Assembly: GCA_022773945.1 (NCBI GenBank)
Contig: JALFNS010000039.1
Coordinates: 17,475-81,474, forward strand
Length of the DNA: 64,000 nt
Direction of reading: 5' to 3'
Source: Clostridiales bacterium
Lineage (GTDB): Bacteria; Bacillota; Clostridia; Peptostreptococcales; Anaerovoracaceae
Positions 15,337 through 23,980 of this stretch are shown one piece after another. The notes beneath the pieces were generated by a model. That model saw only the letters and a program-made list of their open reading frames with translations. It searched no databases and was not told where the DNA came from. Within the stretch, counting starts at the first letter, position 1, and each line of letters begins with the position of its first letter. The translations under genes and the position numbers were made by a program.

Positions 15337-15910
15337 GGAACTTCTTGTTTATCTTGATCTTGATACACCCGATGAATTCGAGTACTTCGAGGCCATGGCA
15401 GACCTTGTGGAATGCGAGGAATACATCGAGCAGGAGGCTGTGGAGGAGCTCTTCAGAGGGGCTGACGGCAGCATGATTGCCGAGCTTCTCGAGGATTACT
15501 TCGAGGATATAATGAACGGACTTCCCGATGATTCCGGAGAGATTTATTCGCTTCTGGACCAGATCAAGCTGTGTCTGGAGGGACTTATCATGAATTCCGA
15601 GACGGATCAGGATATAAGACGCTTCACCAGTGAGTTCTGCAGGTTCAGAAGCTGGTATTCCGAGGAATCCGAAGTCGAAATCACTTCCGAAGACGATGAC
15701 TCTGAGGAGATCATGTGCATTCGTGATGCCATAACATGCGCCAGAATGGAAGGCCTGGGAGGGGAGAAGCACCGCTACGATTTTCGTACCGCTCTGGACT
15801 ACGAGATAGACGGCTACACTATGTCCTTCGCCGAACTGGCGACTGCCGAAGAAGACGAGAATGACGGAATGATAGTTTTCAATCCGGACGAGGATGAGGA
15901 ATATGTATGA
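15326..15910 (+). CDS. Hypothetical strongly acidic protein
   Basis: I do not recognise this family. About 59 of the ~195 residues are Asp or Glu against about a dozen Lys/Arg, and the predicted structure looks helical in the first half (EELLVYLDLDTPDEFEYFEAM, then AVEELF, IAELLEDYFEDIM). The C-terminal half holds an acidic tract (SEDDDSEE) and ends in DEDEEYV. No signal peptide, membrane segment or metal motif is seen. ATG 15317 sits directly on the GGAGG site; ATG 15326, ten bases past it, is the better start. It overlaps murI and shares ATGA with rarD, so it is cotranslated in this operon. Function is unknown. Confidence 0.82.
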   Translation: MNYEELLVYLDLDTPDEFEYFEAMADLVECEEYIEQEAVEELFRGADGSMIAELLEDYFEDIMNGLPDDSGEIYSLLDQIKLCLEGLIMNSETDQDIRRFTSEFCRFRSWYSEESEVEITSEDDDSEEIMCIRDAITCARMEGLGGEKHRYDFRTALDYEIDGYTMSFAELATAEEDENDGMIVFNPDEDEEYV

Positions 15911-16803
15911 AGCATGACAGCAGCTACAGACGGGGCATAATCTCCATGCTCGCATGTGACGTTCTCTGGGGAGTGCTACCTGTCTACTGGCAGGCCTTGA
16001 GACCCATAGAATCGTCCACCATAATATTCTACAGGATTTTTCTCGTGGGACTGGTATCAGGCATAGCGTCTTTCATAATCTACGGCAAGGGAGCGGTACT
16101 GGATCAGCTGCGGGACAGGAAGAACCTGGTGAAATTCCCGGTAGCGGGACTTCTCATAACCTGCAACTGGAGCATATACATATGGGCGGTGAACAGCGAT
16201 CAGGTGATTCAGACCTGTGTGGGCTACTATATCGAGCCGCTGGTTGTCTGCCTGGTGGGGATAATATTCTTCAGAGAAAAGCTGACGAAATTCAAATCGA
16301 CGGCTCTTCTCTTCGCTCTGGCGGGTATTGTGGTGATTCTCCTTCACTTCATGGAGATTCCTTTCATCGCACTGGGATTAGCCACTTCATTCGCATTTTA
16401 CGCGGCTGTGAAGAAGGCCTTCAACCTGCCGCCGATAATGTCCGTGTTCCTGGAGACACTCTTTCTCATGCCACCGGCTCTGGCCGTCATAATATGGCTT
16501 GAAACGACGGGGCAGGGCGCACTGGCAGTGGCGACTCCGGGGAAGTACGTCCTCCTGCTATGCTGCGGCATACTCACGGCGGCGCCCCTCAGCTTTTTCG
16601 CCGATGCGGCTACGAAGATACCTCTGGTAACCGTGGGAATACTGGAGTACGTTTCGCCGTCGATTTCCCTTGTTATAGGAATATTCCTTCTCGGGGAGCC
16701 CTTTGACGCAGTCCAGCTCATCGCTTTCGTGATAGTCTGGATAGGACTGGTATTTTTCACATACGGAGAGTTTAAGGACACACATGACTTACAACGAAGA
16801 TAG
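15907..16803 (+). CDS. rarD: EamA family transporter RarD
   Basis: An inner-membrane permease of the drug/metabolite transporter superfamily with about ten transmembrane helices and two EamA repeats. The N terminus RRGIISMLACDVLWGVLPVYWQAL and the WSIYIWAVNSDQVIQTCVGYYIEPL block are diagnostic of the RarD subgroup. Length 298 residues is normal. The substrate of RarD proteins is not known; export of a metabolite is usually assumed. It overlaps the acidic protein gene by four bases and the MBL gene by 20. Confidence 0.93.
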   Translation: MKHDSSYRRGIISMLACDVLWGVLPVYWQALRPIESSTIIFYRIFLVGLVSGIASFIIYGKGAVLDQLRDRKNLVKFPVAGLLITCNWSIYIWAVNSDQVIQTCVGYYIEPLVVCLVGIIFFREKLTKFKSTALLFALAGIVVILLHFMEIPFIALGLATSFAFYAAVKKAFNLPPIMSVFLETLFLMPPALAVIIWLETTGQGALAVATPGKYVLLLCCGILTAAPLSFFADAATKIPLVTVGILEYVSPSISLVIGIFLLGEPFDAVQLIAFVIVWIGLVFFTYGEFKDTHDLQRR

Positions 16804-17677
16804 ATTCATATTTCCCGACGGAGTTGTACGGGTGACCGCCGGTCACGGGGGAGAAGCCCTTTTCATCACAGGACCGGAGCGTAACGCACTTCTCGACTGC
16901 GGCATGGCTTACTGCGGCGATGAAACGACGGGCAAAATCCTCAGCCGGACGGACAGGCTGGACTATATACTTCTCAGCCATTCACACTACGATCATATAG
17001 GAGCGCTTCCTTACATACTCGATGCTTTTCCCGATGCTGTGGTATGCGGCGCGGAGAAGTGTGCTCGCATTCTGGCGAAGGATTCGGCGCACAGGCTTAT
17101 GAAGGAGCTGGGAACCGATGCCCGGAATCTCTACGATCCGGGAAGCAGCCGGGAGATAAGAACGGACGGCCTGAGAGTTGACAGGATTCTCCGTGACGGA
17201 GACAGAATAAACCTGGGCGGAGATGTTTTTATAAGCGCCTGGGAGATGAAGGGTCACACGGACTGCTCTCTGGGATACATGCTGGAGCCTGCCGGAATTC
17301 TCTTCACTGCGGAGAGCACGGGAATTCTCGAGTGGGATGATTACATCCACACACCGATTCTCAAAAGCTTCGATGATGCGGAGAAATCCCTGAAGAAGTG
17401 TCTGGAGCTGAAGCCGGCGCGCGTGTGCCTGCCTCATTACGGCATGCTCCCCGAGGGAAGTGAAGAAAAATACTTCGAAGCCTTCAGGAGGGAATGTGAC
17501 AGCAAGTTCGCATTCGTCCGCGGTATGCAGGCAGAAGGCCTCTCCCGTGACGAGATGTTCGACAGGTACGTTGAGCAGTACTGGGACCCGAGGAAGCTGA
17601 AGGAACAGCCCTTTGAAGCCTTTGCTATAAATTCCGGTCATATACTGGATGCGATAATCAGATACATAGGAGAGTAG
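16784..17677 (+). CDS. MBL-fold metallo-hydrolase
   Basis: A metallo-beta-lactamase-fold hydrolase with the zinc motif HSHYDHIGALPY (about residues 64-75), a second ligand His in GHTDCSLGY (about 160), an Asp/Glu position at AESTGILEW and a C-terminal PHYG His. The late DRYVEQYWDP segment forms a helical extension. At 297 residues it belongs to a general hydrolase group in Clostridia; the substrate cannot be inferred from sequence. It starts inside rarD and ends two bases before nadE. Confidence 0.9.
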   Translation: MTYNEDRFIFPDGVVRVTAGHGGEALFITGPERNALLDCGMAYCGDETTGKILSRTDRLDYILLSHSHYDHIGALPYILDAFPDAVVCGAEKCARILAKDSAHRLMKELGTDARNLYDPGSSREIRTDGLRVDRILRDGDRINLGGDVFISAWEMKGHTDCSLGYMLEPAGILFTAESTGILEWDDYIHTPILKSFDDAEKSLKKCLELKPARVCLPHYGMLPEGSEEKYFEAFRRECDSKFAFVRGMQAEGLSRDEMFDRYVEQYWDPRKLKEQPFEAFAINSGHILDAIIRYIGE

Positions 17678-17679
17678 AT

Positions 17680-18420
17680 ATGTTTAATGCTGAGAAAGTT
17701 AAGAACGATATAGTCAGCTGGATAGCCGGCTGGTTTGATGAGAACGGACCGGACTGCATGGCCGTCGTGGGACTGAGCGGCGGTAAGGACAGCTCCGTTG
17801 TGGCCGCTCTCTGCGTGGAGGCCCTGGGCAGAGACCGGGTCCTGGGAGTAATGATGCCTAAGGGCGAGCAGTTCGATATAGACGTGTCCCACGCTCTCGT
17901 TGAACATCTGGGTATCGAGGGCATCGTCATGAATATTCAGGATGCCTACACGGGAATAGAGAAGGAGATGGAGGCAGTTTTCGGGGAAATGTCCACCCAG
18001 ACGAGAACCAATCTACCGCCGCGTCTGAGAATGACAATGCTCTACGCCGTGTCACAGACTGTAAACGGACGTGTTGCCAATACATGCAACCTGTCCGAGG
18101 ACTGGGTTGGATACAACACGCGCTACGGTGACAGTGCGGGAGACTTCAGCCCTCTCAGCCACCTGACGGTGCAGGAGGTCAAGGCGGTGGGAAGAGCACT
18201 GGGTCTGCCTTCAATGTTCGTGGACAAGGTGCCGATTGACGGTCTCCAGAGCAAGACAGACGAGGAGAACCTGGGCTTCACCTACGAGGTGCTCGACAGA
18301 TATATCAGAGAGGGGATATGTGAGGACGAGGAGATAAGGAAGAAGATTGACAGAAAGCACGAGGCGAATCTCTTCAAGCTTATGCCGATGCCGACATTTG
18401 AATACGAACCGGAGGATTAA
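17680..18420 (+). CDS. nadE: Ammonia-dependent NAD synthetase
   Basis: Amidates nicotinic acid adenine dinucleotide to NAD, the last step of NAD synthesis. The ATP pyrophosphatase P-loop GLSGGKDSSVVAALC is near residue 27, followed by NTCNLSEDWVGYNTRYGDSAGDFSPL and the KVPIDGLQSKTDEENLGFTYEVLD block typical of NadE. At 246 residues it lacks the glutaminase (nitrilase) domain, so it uses free ammonia. It lies three bases after the MBL gene. Confidence 0.96.
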   Translation: MFNAEKVKNDIVSWIAGWFDENGPDCMAVVGLSGGKDSSVVAALCVEALGRDRVLGVMMPKGEQFDIDVSHALVEHLGIEGIVMNIQDAYTGIEKEMEAVFGEMSTQTRTNLPPRLRMTMLYAVSQTVNGRVANTCNLSEDWVGYNTRYGDSAGDFSPLSHLTVQEVKAVGRALGLPSMFVDKVPIDGLQSKTDEENLGFTYEVLDRYIREGICEDEEIRKKIDRKHEANLFKLMPMPTFEYEPED

Positions 18421-18423
18421 CTG

Positions 18424-18648
18424 ATGGCGCAGATTACGAAAGACATGATCGACAGAATCAACCAGCTGGCACACAAGAAGAAGAACGGCGGACTGACGCC
18501 GGCTGAACAGAAGGAGCAGAAGGCTCTCTATATAGAGTATCTGGCCGCCATAAGGGGCCAGGTCAGGTCTTCCCTTGACAATGTGCGGTTTGTTGAGGAT
18601 TTAACTGAGGAAGAATTAAAAGAAGAGCTTGAAAACAGGACTAAATAG
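18424..18648 (+). CDS. DUF896 (YnzC-like) small protein
   Basis: A 74-residue helical-hairpin protein of the DUF896 family found across Firmicutes. The family signature is clear: INQLAHKKKNGGLTPAEQKEQKALYIEYLAAIRGQVRSSLDNV. The Bacillus homologue YnzC is linked to the SOS operon yneA-yneB-ynzC, while here the YneA-like gene is 10 kb away and this gene ends the murI operon. Function is unknown. Confidence 0.92.
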   Translation: MAQITKDMIDRINQLAHKKKNGGLTPAEQKEQKALYIEYLAAIRGQVRSSLDNVRFVEDLTEEELKEELENRTK

Positions 18649-18655
18649 GTATAAT
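18629..18655 (+). promoter_or_regulatory. Possible promoter of the nifS operon
   Basis: TTGAAA (18629-18634) and TATAAT (18650-18655) are separated by 15 bases, which is short; a second TATAAT lies at 18657-18662. The spacing lowers confidence, but the AT-rich gap before nifS is the likely start region. No clear Rrf2-type palindrome is seen. Confidence 0.35.
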
Positions 18656-18703
18656 ATATAATTAGACTTAATAAGTAAAGATTAAGAAGGGAGTTAATTA
18701 CCA

Positions 18704-19879
18704 ATGAGAGAGGTTTATCTGGATTATTCGGCAACGACACCTGTCAAGGAGGATGTTGTTAAAGAAATGATTCCTTACTATACAGAAAAATTCGGGAATC
18801 CGTCCAGTCTCTATGCACCGGGACTGGCCGCCAAGGAAGGCCTTGACAAGGCCAGAGTTCAGGTTGCTGAGCTTATAAATGCGGAACCTAACGAGATTTT
18901 CTTCACTTCCTGCGGTACGGAAGCTGACAACTGGGTTCTGGAGGGAGTTGCCGATGCTCTTAAGAAGAAGGGCAATCATATAATCACTACAACCATTGAG
19001 CATCATGCTATTCTCCACACATGTCAGTACATGGAGAAGCACGGTGTTGAGGTCACATATCTCGATGTGGACAATGAGGGCTTCGTTAATCCGGAGGATC
19101 TGAAGGCCGCACTGAGAGACGAGACCGTGCTGGTCAGCATAATGATGGTGAACAACGAAGTGGGTACGGTTCAGCCGATTAAGGAACTGGCCGCCATCGC
19201 ACACGAGAAGGGCGTGTACTTCCACACGGACGCCGTTCAGGCTATAGGCAACGTTCCTGTGGACGTTAAGGATCTGGATGTTGATTTCATCTCAATGTCG
19301 GCCCACAAGATTTACGGACCTAAGGGAGTGGGTGCTCTCTACAAGAGAAAGGGCATCACAATTCCTAACTTCATACACGGAGGCGCTCAGGAGAGAAAGA
19401 AGAGAGCAGGTACGGAGAATGCGGCAGGAATCGTGGGATTCGGCAAGGCTGCAGAGCTGGCAAAGGCCGAGCTGGACAGGCACATCGCTCACTCCAGAGA
19501 ACTGAGAGCTTACCTGTGGGATATCATACAGAAGGAGATTCCTGATGTTCACCTCAACGGTCCTGAGGATTTCACAAAGAGACACCCGGGAAATCTCAGC
19601 GTTTCATTTGACTACATCGAGGGAGAGGCTATACTCCTGAGACTGGATGCCTGCGGAATCAGCGTAAGCACAGGCTCCGCGTGCTCCTCAAGCTCACTGG
19701 GAGTGTCCCATGTCCTCGAGGCAATCAGGGTTCCTATCACCAGATCGAACGGAACCATAAGATTTACCGTGGGAGATTTCACCACGAAGGAAGATATTGA
19801 ATATGTGGGAGAGTCCCTCAAGAAGGTTGTTGAACTGCTCAGAGAGCTTTCTCCCGTTAACGGAATGGAAGGATGGTAA
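18704..19879 (+). CDS. nifS: Cysteine desulfurase NifS
   Basis: PLP enzyme that takes sulfur from cysteine for Fe-S cluster assembly. The PLP lysine is in SMSAHKIYGPKGVGALY (about residue 203) and the active-site cysteine in the loop STGSACSSSSLGVSHVL (about 325). The HTDAVQAIGN segment is also diagnostic. Length 391 is typical of the NifS subgroup that pairs with NifU-type scaffolds in Clostridia. RBS AAGGGAG. It overlaps the track start of nifU and heads a three-gene operon. Confidence 0.96.
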   Translation: MREVYLDYSATTPVKEDVVKEMIPYYTEKFGNPSSLYAPGLAAKEGLDKARVQVAELINAEPNEIFFTSCGTEADNWVLEGVADALKKKGNHIITTTIEHHAILHTCQYMEKHGVEVTYLDVDNEGFVNPEDLKAALRDETVLVSIMMVNNEVGTVQPIKELAAIAHEKGVYFHTDAVQAIGNVPVDVKDLDVDFISMSAHKIYGPKGVGALYKRKGITIPNFIHGGAQERKKRAGTENAAGIVGFGKAAELAKAELDRHIAHSRELRAYLWDIIQKEIPDVHLNGPEDFTKRHPGNLSVSFDYIEGEAILLRLDACGISVSTGSACSSSSLGVSHVLEAIRVPITRSNGTIRFTVGDFTTKEDIEYVGESLKKVVELLRELSPVNGMEGW

Positions 19880-19884
19880 AGAAA

Positions 19885-20340
19885 ATGGCTTTATATAACG
19901 ATAAGGTAATGGACCATTTCATGAACCCGCACAATGTGGGTGAAATAGAAAATGCGGACGGCAAAGGCGTATACGGCAGCCCTGTCTGCGGAGATATGAT
20001 GCAGGTTACGATATCGGTGGATGACAAGGATGTTATCACTGATGCCAAGTTCAAGACCTTCGGTTGCGGAAGCGCTATCGCATCATCCAGCATGGCTACG
20101 GACATGATTAAGGGAATGACTGTTGAGGAAGCTCTCGAAGTGAGCAACCAGAAGATAGTCGACGAGCTGGGCGGACTTCCGGCAATCAAGATTCACTGTT
20201 CCGTACTGGCAGAGCACGCCATCAAGAACGCCATATATGACTACGCTCAGAAGAACGGCAAGGAATACGCAGGTCTCGAGGGATACGATCCTAACGAGGA
20301 GAGAGATCATCACGACGACTGCGAGTCCTGTGAAGGATAA
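19885..20340 (+). CDS. nifU: NifU/IscU-type Fe-S cluster scaffold
   Basis: Scaffold on which Fe-S clusters are built with NifS-derived sulfur. The three conserved cysteine sites are seen in SPVCGDMM, FGCGSAIASSSM and KIHCSVLAEHA, and the MALYNDKVMDHFMNPHNVG opening is typical of the clostridial group, whose C terminus carries an extra acidic Cys tail (DCESCEG). The ORF opens at ATG 19873 within the nifS stop, but ATG 19885 gives the family N terminus with AAGGA further upstream. Confidence 0.95.
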   Translation: MALYNDKVMDHFMNPHNVGEIENADGKGVYGSPVCGDMMQVTISVDDKDVITDAKFKTFGCGSAIASSSMATDMIKGMTVEEALEVSNQKIVDELGGLPAIKIHCSVLAEHAIKNAIYDYAQKNGKEYAGLEGYDPNEERDHHDDCESCEG

Positions 20341-20348
20341 TAAACACA

Positions 20349-21320
20349 ATGGAGAAGGTAAAACTGGGCAATACTGATATTTATGTGACACCTGTGGGTC
20401 TGGGCGTTCTCACCGTGGGCAACACCCAGCTGGATTTGCCTGTGGAGGCAGGGGCCGACGTGGTGCGCTACGCCTACGACAGGGGAATCAACCTCTTCGA
20501 CACGGCTCAGTATTATGAGACATATCCGTATATAGCGGAAGCATTTCGCGACACAGACATGTCGCCGGATAATCCGGACCGTCCTGTTATAGCAAGCAAA
20601 TGCCTCGACTGTTCATACGAGGCCATGGAACATGCGATACTGGAGTGCCTGGAGGCGCTGAATCTCGAGACAATCGACATATTCAAGCTGCACGAGGTGC
20701 GTCAGGATCCGGACTGGGACAACAGACAGGGCGCATGGCAGTGCCTCAAGGACTACAGAGACAGAGGAATCGTCAGAGCCATAGGCGTCTCCACCCACCA
20801 CGTGGACGTTGTGGAGCGCATGGCTTCGGAACCGGACTGTGACATAGTGTTCCCCCTTATAAACTACCGGGGCCTCGGTATACGCAAAGGCTCCGAAGCC
20901 GCTTCAGCGGAGGAGATGGCCGCTGCCATAGACAAGTGTCTGAAAGCGGGCAAGGGCGTCTTCGCCATGAAGGCCTTCGGCGGCGGTAACCTGACCGGCA
21001 GCTACATGAAGGCTCTGAATTATGTCAGGGATCTGGGATGCCATTCCATCATGGTGGGAATGGGAAACAGAGCTGAGATAGACAACCTGATTGATTATGC
21101 TGAGGGACGGCTTCCGTCGGATTTCCAGCCGGATGTGTCCGAGAAGAGAATACGCATTGATCAGGGTGACTGCGAGGGCTGCGGTGCCTGCGTGAAAAGG
21201 TGTCCCAACAAGGCCATCTACATTAACGAGAGGGGACTGGCCCAGGTGGATCATTCAAGCTGTCTCACCTGCGGTTACTGTGCTCCCGTATGCCCGGTAA
21301 GAGCAATTATCATGTGGTAG
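20349..21320 (+). CDS. Aldo/keto reductase with C-terminal 4Fe-4S ferredoxin domain
   Basis: An NADPH- or ferredoxin-linked oxidoreductase. The TIM-barrel AKR part has FDTAQYYE (catalytic Asp and Tyr region, about 55), the Lys in ASKCLD (about 82) and His in KLHEVRQD (about 115). The C terminus adds two 4Fe-4S motifs, CEGCGACVKRCP (about 275) and CLTCGYCAPVCP (about 305). Such fusions are common in anaerobes and their substrates are unknown. It lies eight bases after nifU, so it is probably coexpressed with the machinery that builds its clusters. The mRNA ends before the glycine-riboswitch promoter. Confidence 0.92.
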   Translation: MEKVKLGNTDIYVTPVGLGVLTVGNTQLDLPVEAGADVVRYAYDRGINLFDTAQYYETYPYIAEAFRDTDMSPDNPDRPVIASKCLDCSYEAMEHAILECLEALNLETIDIFKLHEVRQDPDWDNRQGAWQCLKDYRDRGIVRAIGVSTHHVDVVERMASEPDCDIVFPLINYRGLGIRKGSEAASAEEMAAAIDKCLKAGKGVFAMKAFGGGNLTGSYMKALNYVRDLGCHSIMVGMGNRAEIDNLIDYAEGRLPSDFQPDVSEKRIRIDQGDCEGCGACVKRCPNKAIYINERGLAQVDHSSCLTCGYCAPVCPVRAIIMW

Positions 21321-21336
21321 AATTGTCAGATTTTCG

Positions 21337-21365
21337 TTGTAAGAATTTTCATTTTATGGTATCAT
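21337..21365 (+). promoter_or_regulatory. Promoter of the glycine cleavage leader
   Basis: TTGTAA (21337-21342) and TATCAT (21360-21365) with a 17-base spacer, 17 bases past the AKR stop and about 30 bases before the riboswitch P1 stem. Confidence 0.55.
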
Positions 21366-21394
21366 CTTTATGGTGTTAAATTAATGAATCGGAT

Positions 21395-21520
21395 GATGAA
21401 CCTGTGAGAGTCTTACCGTATCCCGGAGGATGCGGCCGAGCACCGAAGGGGCAAAATGCTAAGAGTCATTGAAACTCTCAGGTATCAGGAACAGGTTCGG
21501 ACGAAACTCTGGAGAAAACA
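21395..21520 (+). promoter_or_regulatory. Glycine riboswitch (single aptamer form)
   Basis: The aptamer core is recognisable: TGAGAGTC, CACCGAAGGGGCAA, GAAACTCTCAGG and GGACGAAACTCTGGAGA. GAACCTG (21398-21404) pairs with CAGGTTC (21492-21498) as the closing stem. Only one full aptamer is seen, which fits the singlet class. It precedes an intrinsic terminator, so glycine binding should favour read-through and switch on the degradation operon. Confidence 0.93.
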
Positions 21521-21521
21521 C

Positions 21522-21555
21522 GACAGAGAGGGTTTTTCCCTCTCTGTCTTTGTCT
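21522..21555 (+). terminator. Riboswitch-controlled intrinsic terminator
   Basis: GACAGAGAGGG and CCCTCTCTGTC form a perfect eleven-pair stem with loop TTTTT, followed by TTTGTCT. It sits 42 bases before the DUF1015 start, immediately after the glycine aptamer, the classic attenuation layout. Confidence 0.88.
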
Positions 21556-21595
21556 ATTCCTGAGGAAAACGGAATTATTGAAAGGATGAACAACA

Positions 21596-22819
21596 ATGAG
21601 TAAGACAGGATTTTCAGCAGCGGACATTCTGCTGCCGGCAGAAGGAAACTATGAAACATGGGCCGTTGTGGCATGTGACCAGTTTACTTCACAGCCTGAA
21701 TACTGGGAGAAGGTGGAGGAAACAGTAGGTGACAAGCCTTCCACGTTCCGTATTATTCTGCCTGAAGCACAGCTCACGGACGGCCATACGGAGGAGCACA
21801 TCGACAAGATCAACAGCACAATGAGACAGTATCTTGACAATGGTGTGTTTAAGGAATATCCGGATGCCATGATTTATCTGGAGAGAGTTCAGAGCGACGG
21901 TAAAATAAGACGCGGTCTCATCGGCAAAATAGATCTGGAGAAATACGATTATTCCGTGGGAAGCACATCACTCGTAAGAGCCACCGAGGGCACGGTTCTC
22001 GACAGAATCCCGCCTCGTCAGGCAGTAAGACGTGATGCTGCTGTTGAGCTTCCTCACGTGATGCTCCTTATAGATGACGTTGAAAACAGCGTTATAGGAC
22101 CTATGTCCGCATGCAGCGATGTTATCTACGATTTTGACCTGATGGCAGGCGGCGGACACGCCAAAGGATGGCTCGTTCCGGAGGAGCTCAAGAAACAGGC
22201 TATGGGAGCCCTGGAGGCCCTCGCCGACAAGCAGCCTTTGCTCTTCGCTGTAGGAGACGGCAACCATTCACTGGCATCGGCCAAGGCTCTCTATGAGGAA
22301 GAGAAGGCTAAGTTCGGACCGGGAAGCGAGAAGACTCTTCTCTCAAGATACGCCCTCGTTGAGGTTGTGAATCTCTATGACAGCGCGCTGGAATTCGAGC
22401 CTATTCACAGAGTTCTCTTCGATATCGACCCGAAGGCACTCATGGATGCTCTTAAGAAGTACTATCCGGATACCGTTGAAGGCAAAGAGGAAGGCCACGT
22501 TATCGAATACGCTTACGAAGGAGCCAGAGGCTTCATCACAGTTAAGAATCCTAAGGCTCAGCTGGAGGTTGGAACTCTTCAGGCCTTCCTGGATGAATAC
22601 ATCAAGGAGACGGGCGCCAGAATCGACTACGTTCACGGCGATGACATCACTGTAGAGCTGGGCAGCAAGCCGGGCTGCATAGCATTCCTTCTTCCTGCCA
22701 TGGACAAGGGAGACCTCTTCAAGTCGGTAATCAACGACGGTGCTCTTCCTAGAAAGACCTTCTCAATGGGTCACGCAGAGGACAAGAGATACTACATCGA
22801 AGCAAGAAAGATCAAGTAA
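21596..22819 (+). CDS. DUF1015 family protein, first gene of the glycine operon
   Basis: A 407-residue soluble protein of the DUF1015 family. Recognisable conserved parts are ILLPAEGNYETWAVVACDQFTSQPEYW near the N terminus, the HVMLLIDD strand, and GDGNHSLASAKALYEEEK near residue 220, which looks like a catalytic or ligand site. The family often neighbours serine or glycine metabolism genes, and here it is the first gene behind a glycine riboswitch, so a role in glycine/serine turnover is likely. No biochemical activity is established to my knowledge. Track start ATG is preceded by AAAGGATG and is accepted. Confidence 0.92.
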   Translation: MSKTGFSAADILLPAEGNYETWAVVACDQFTSQPEYWEKVEETVGDKPSTFRIILPEAQLTDGHTEEHIDKINSTMRQYLDNGVFKEYPDAMIYLERVQSDGKIRRGLIGKIDLEKYDYSVGSTSLVRATEGTVLDRIPPRQAVRRDAAVELPHVMLLIDDVENSVIGPMSACSDVIYDFDLMAGGGHAKGWLVPEELKKQAMGALEALADKQPLLFAVGDGNHSLASAKALYEEEKAKFGPGSEKTLLSRYALVEVVNLYDSALEFEPIHRVLFDIDPKALMDALKKYYPDTVEGKEEGHVIEYAYEGARGFITVKNPKAQLEVGTLQAFLDEYIKETGARIDYVHGDDITVELGSKPGCIAFLLPAMDKGDLFKSVINDGALPRKTFSMGHAEDKRYYIEARKIK

Positions 22820-22861
22820 CCGAAACTATTGTTTTTCAATATAAGGGAACAGGAGGAATTT

Positions 22862-23947
22862 ATGGAACTTAAAACTCCGCTTTATGAAGCACACTTAAAG
22901 GCCGGCGGCAAGATGGTGCCTTTCGCAGGTTACATTCTTCCGGTCCAGTACAAGGATTCAGGTGTTATCAAGGAACACATGGCTGTCAGAGAGAAGGTGG
23001 GAATGTTCGATGTTTCACACATGGGCGAAATTCTCTGTGAGGGTCCGGATGCACTGGCTAACCTGAACATGCTTCTGACCAACGATTTCACGAACATGGT
23101 TATCGAACAGGCCAGGTATTCACCTATGTGCAACGAGAAGGGCGGCACTGTTGACGATCTTATCGTATACAAGCTCGAAGAGGAGAAGTACCTCCTCGTG
23201 GTTAACGCCGCCAACAAGGACAAGGACTACAAGTGGATATGCGACCATCAGTCCGGCGACGTGAAGTTCACTGATGTCTCCGATCAGTACGCTCAGATTG
23301 CCGTTCAGGGTCCTAATGCAAAGGCTCTTATCGCCAAGATTTCCGAGGAGGGTTCCATCCCTGATAAATACTATCACTGCAGGAAGGATGCCGTTGTTGC
23401 GGGAATCCACTGCATATGCTCCACTACAGGCTACACGGGCGAGGACGGCGTTGAACTCTATCTGCCGGCAGCCAAGGCTGAGGATATGTGGAATGCACTG
23501 CTGGAAGCAGGAGACGAGTTCGGACTCATTCCTTGCGGACTGGGCGCCAGAGACACTCTCAGAATGGAAGCGGGAATGCCTCTCTACGGACACGAGATGG
23601 ACGAGGAGATCTCCCCTAGAGAAGCAGGACTCATGTTCGCAATCAAGATGAAGAAGCCTGACTTCATAGGCAAGAAGCCGATGGAGGAGGCTGGCAAGCC
23701 TGCAGTAGTCAGAGTAGGTCTTAAGATCACAGGCAGAGGAATCGCACGTGAGCATCAGGACATCTACGTTGGAGACGAGAAGATCGGCTACACCACTTCG
23801 GGAACCAAGTGTCCGTTCTTCGACTATCCTATCGCCATGGCCAGAGTTCCGAGAGAGTACAAGGAGATAGGAACTCAGATGGAAGTAGATGTCAGAGGAC
23901 GCAGAGTACAGGCGGAAGTCGTTGAACTTCCTTTCTATAAGAGATAA
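22862..23947 (+). CDS. gcvT: Aminomethyltransferase (glycine cleavage T protein)
   Basis: Transfers the methylene carbon from the H-protein lipoyl arm to tetrahydrofolate and releases ammonia. The family opening LKTPLYEAHLKAGGKMVPFAGY, the GMFDVSHMGEI block and the C-terminal GYTTSGTKCPFFDYPIAMA barrel are clear; the folate-binding Asp is expected in the GTVDDLIVYKL region. The ORF opens upstream at 22829, but ATG 22862 follows AGGAGG and gives the normal N terminus (361 residues). It sits 42 bases after DUF1015. Confidence 0.96.
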   Translation: MELKTPLYEAHLKAGGKMVPFAGYILPVQYKDSGVIKEHMAVREKVGMFDVSHMGEILCEGPDALANLNMLLTNDFTNMVIEQARYSPMCNEKGGTVDDLIVYKLEEEKYLLVVNAANKDKDYKWICDHQSGDVKFTDVSDQYAQIAVQGPNAKALIAKISEEGSIPDKYYHCRKDAVVAGIHCICSTTGYTGEDGVELYLPAAKAEDMWNALLEAGDEFGLIPCGLGARDTLRMEAGMPLYGHEMDEEISPREAGLMFAIKMKKPDFIGKKPMEEAGKPAVVRVGLKITGRGIAREHQDIYVGDEKIGYTTSGTKCPFFDYPIAMARVPREYKEIGTQMEVDVRGRRVQAEVVELPFYKR

Positions 23948-23980
23948 CTGATAATAAAGAAGAAGGAAAAGGAGAATATC

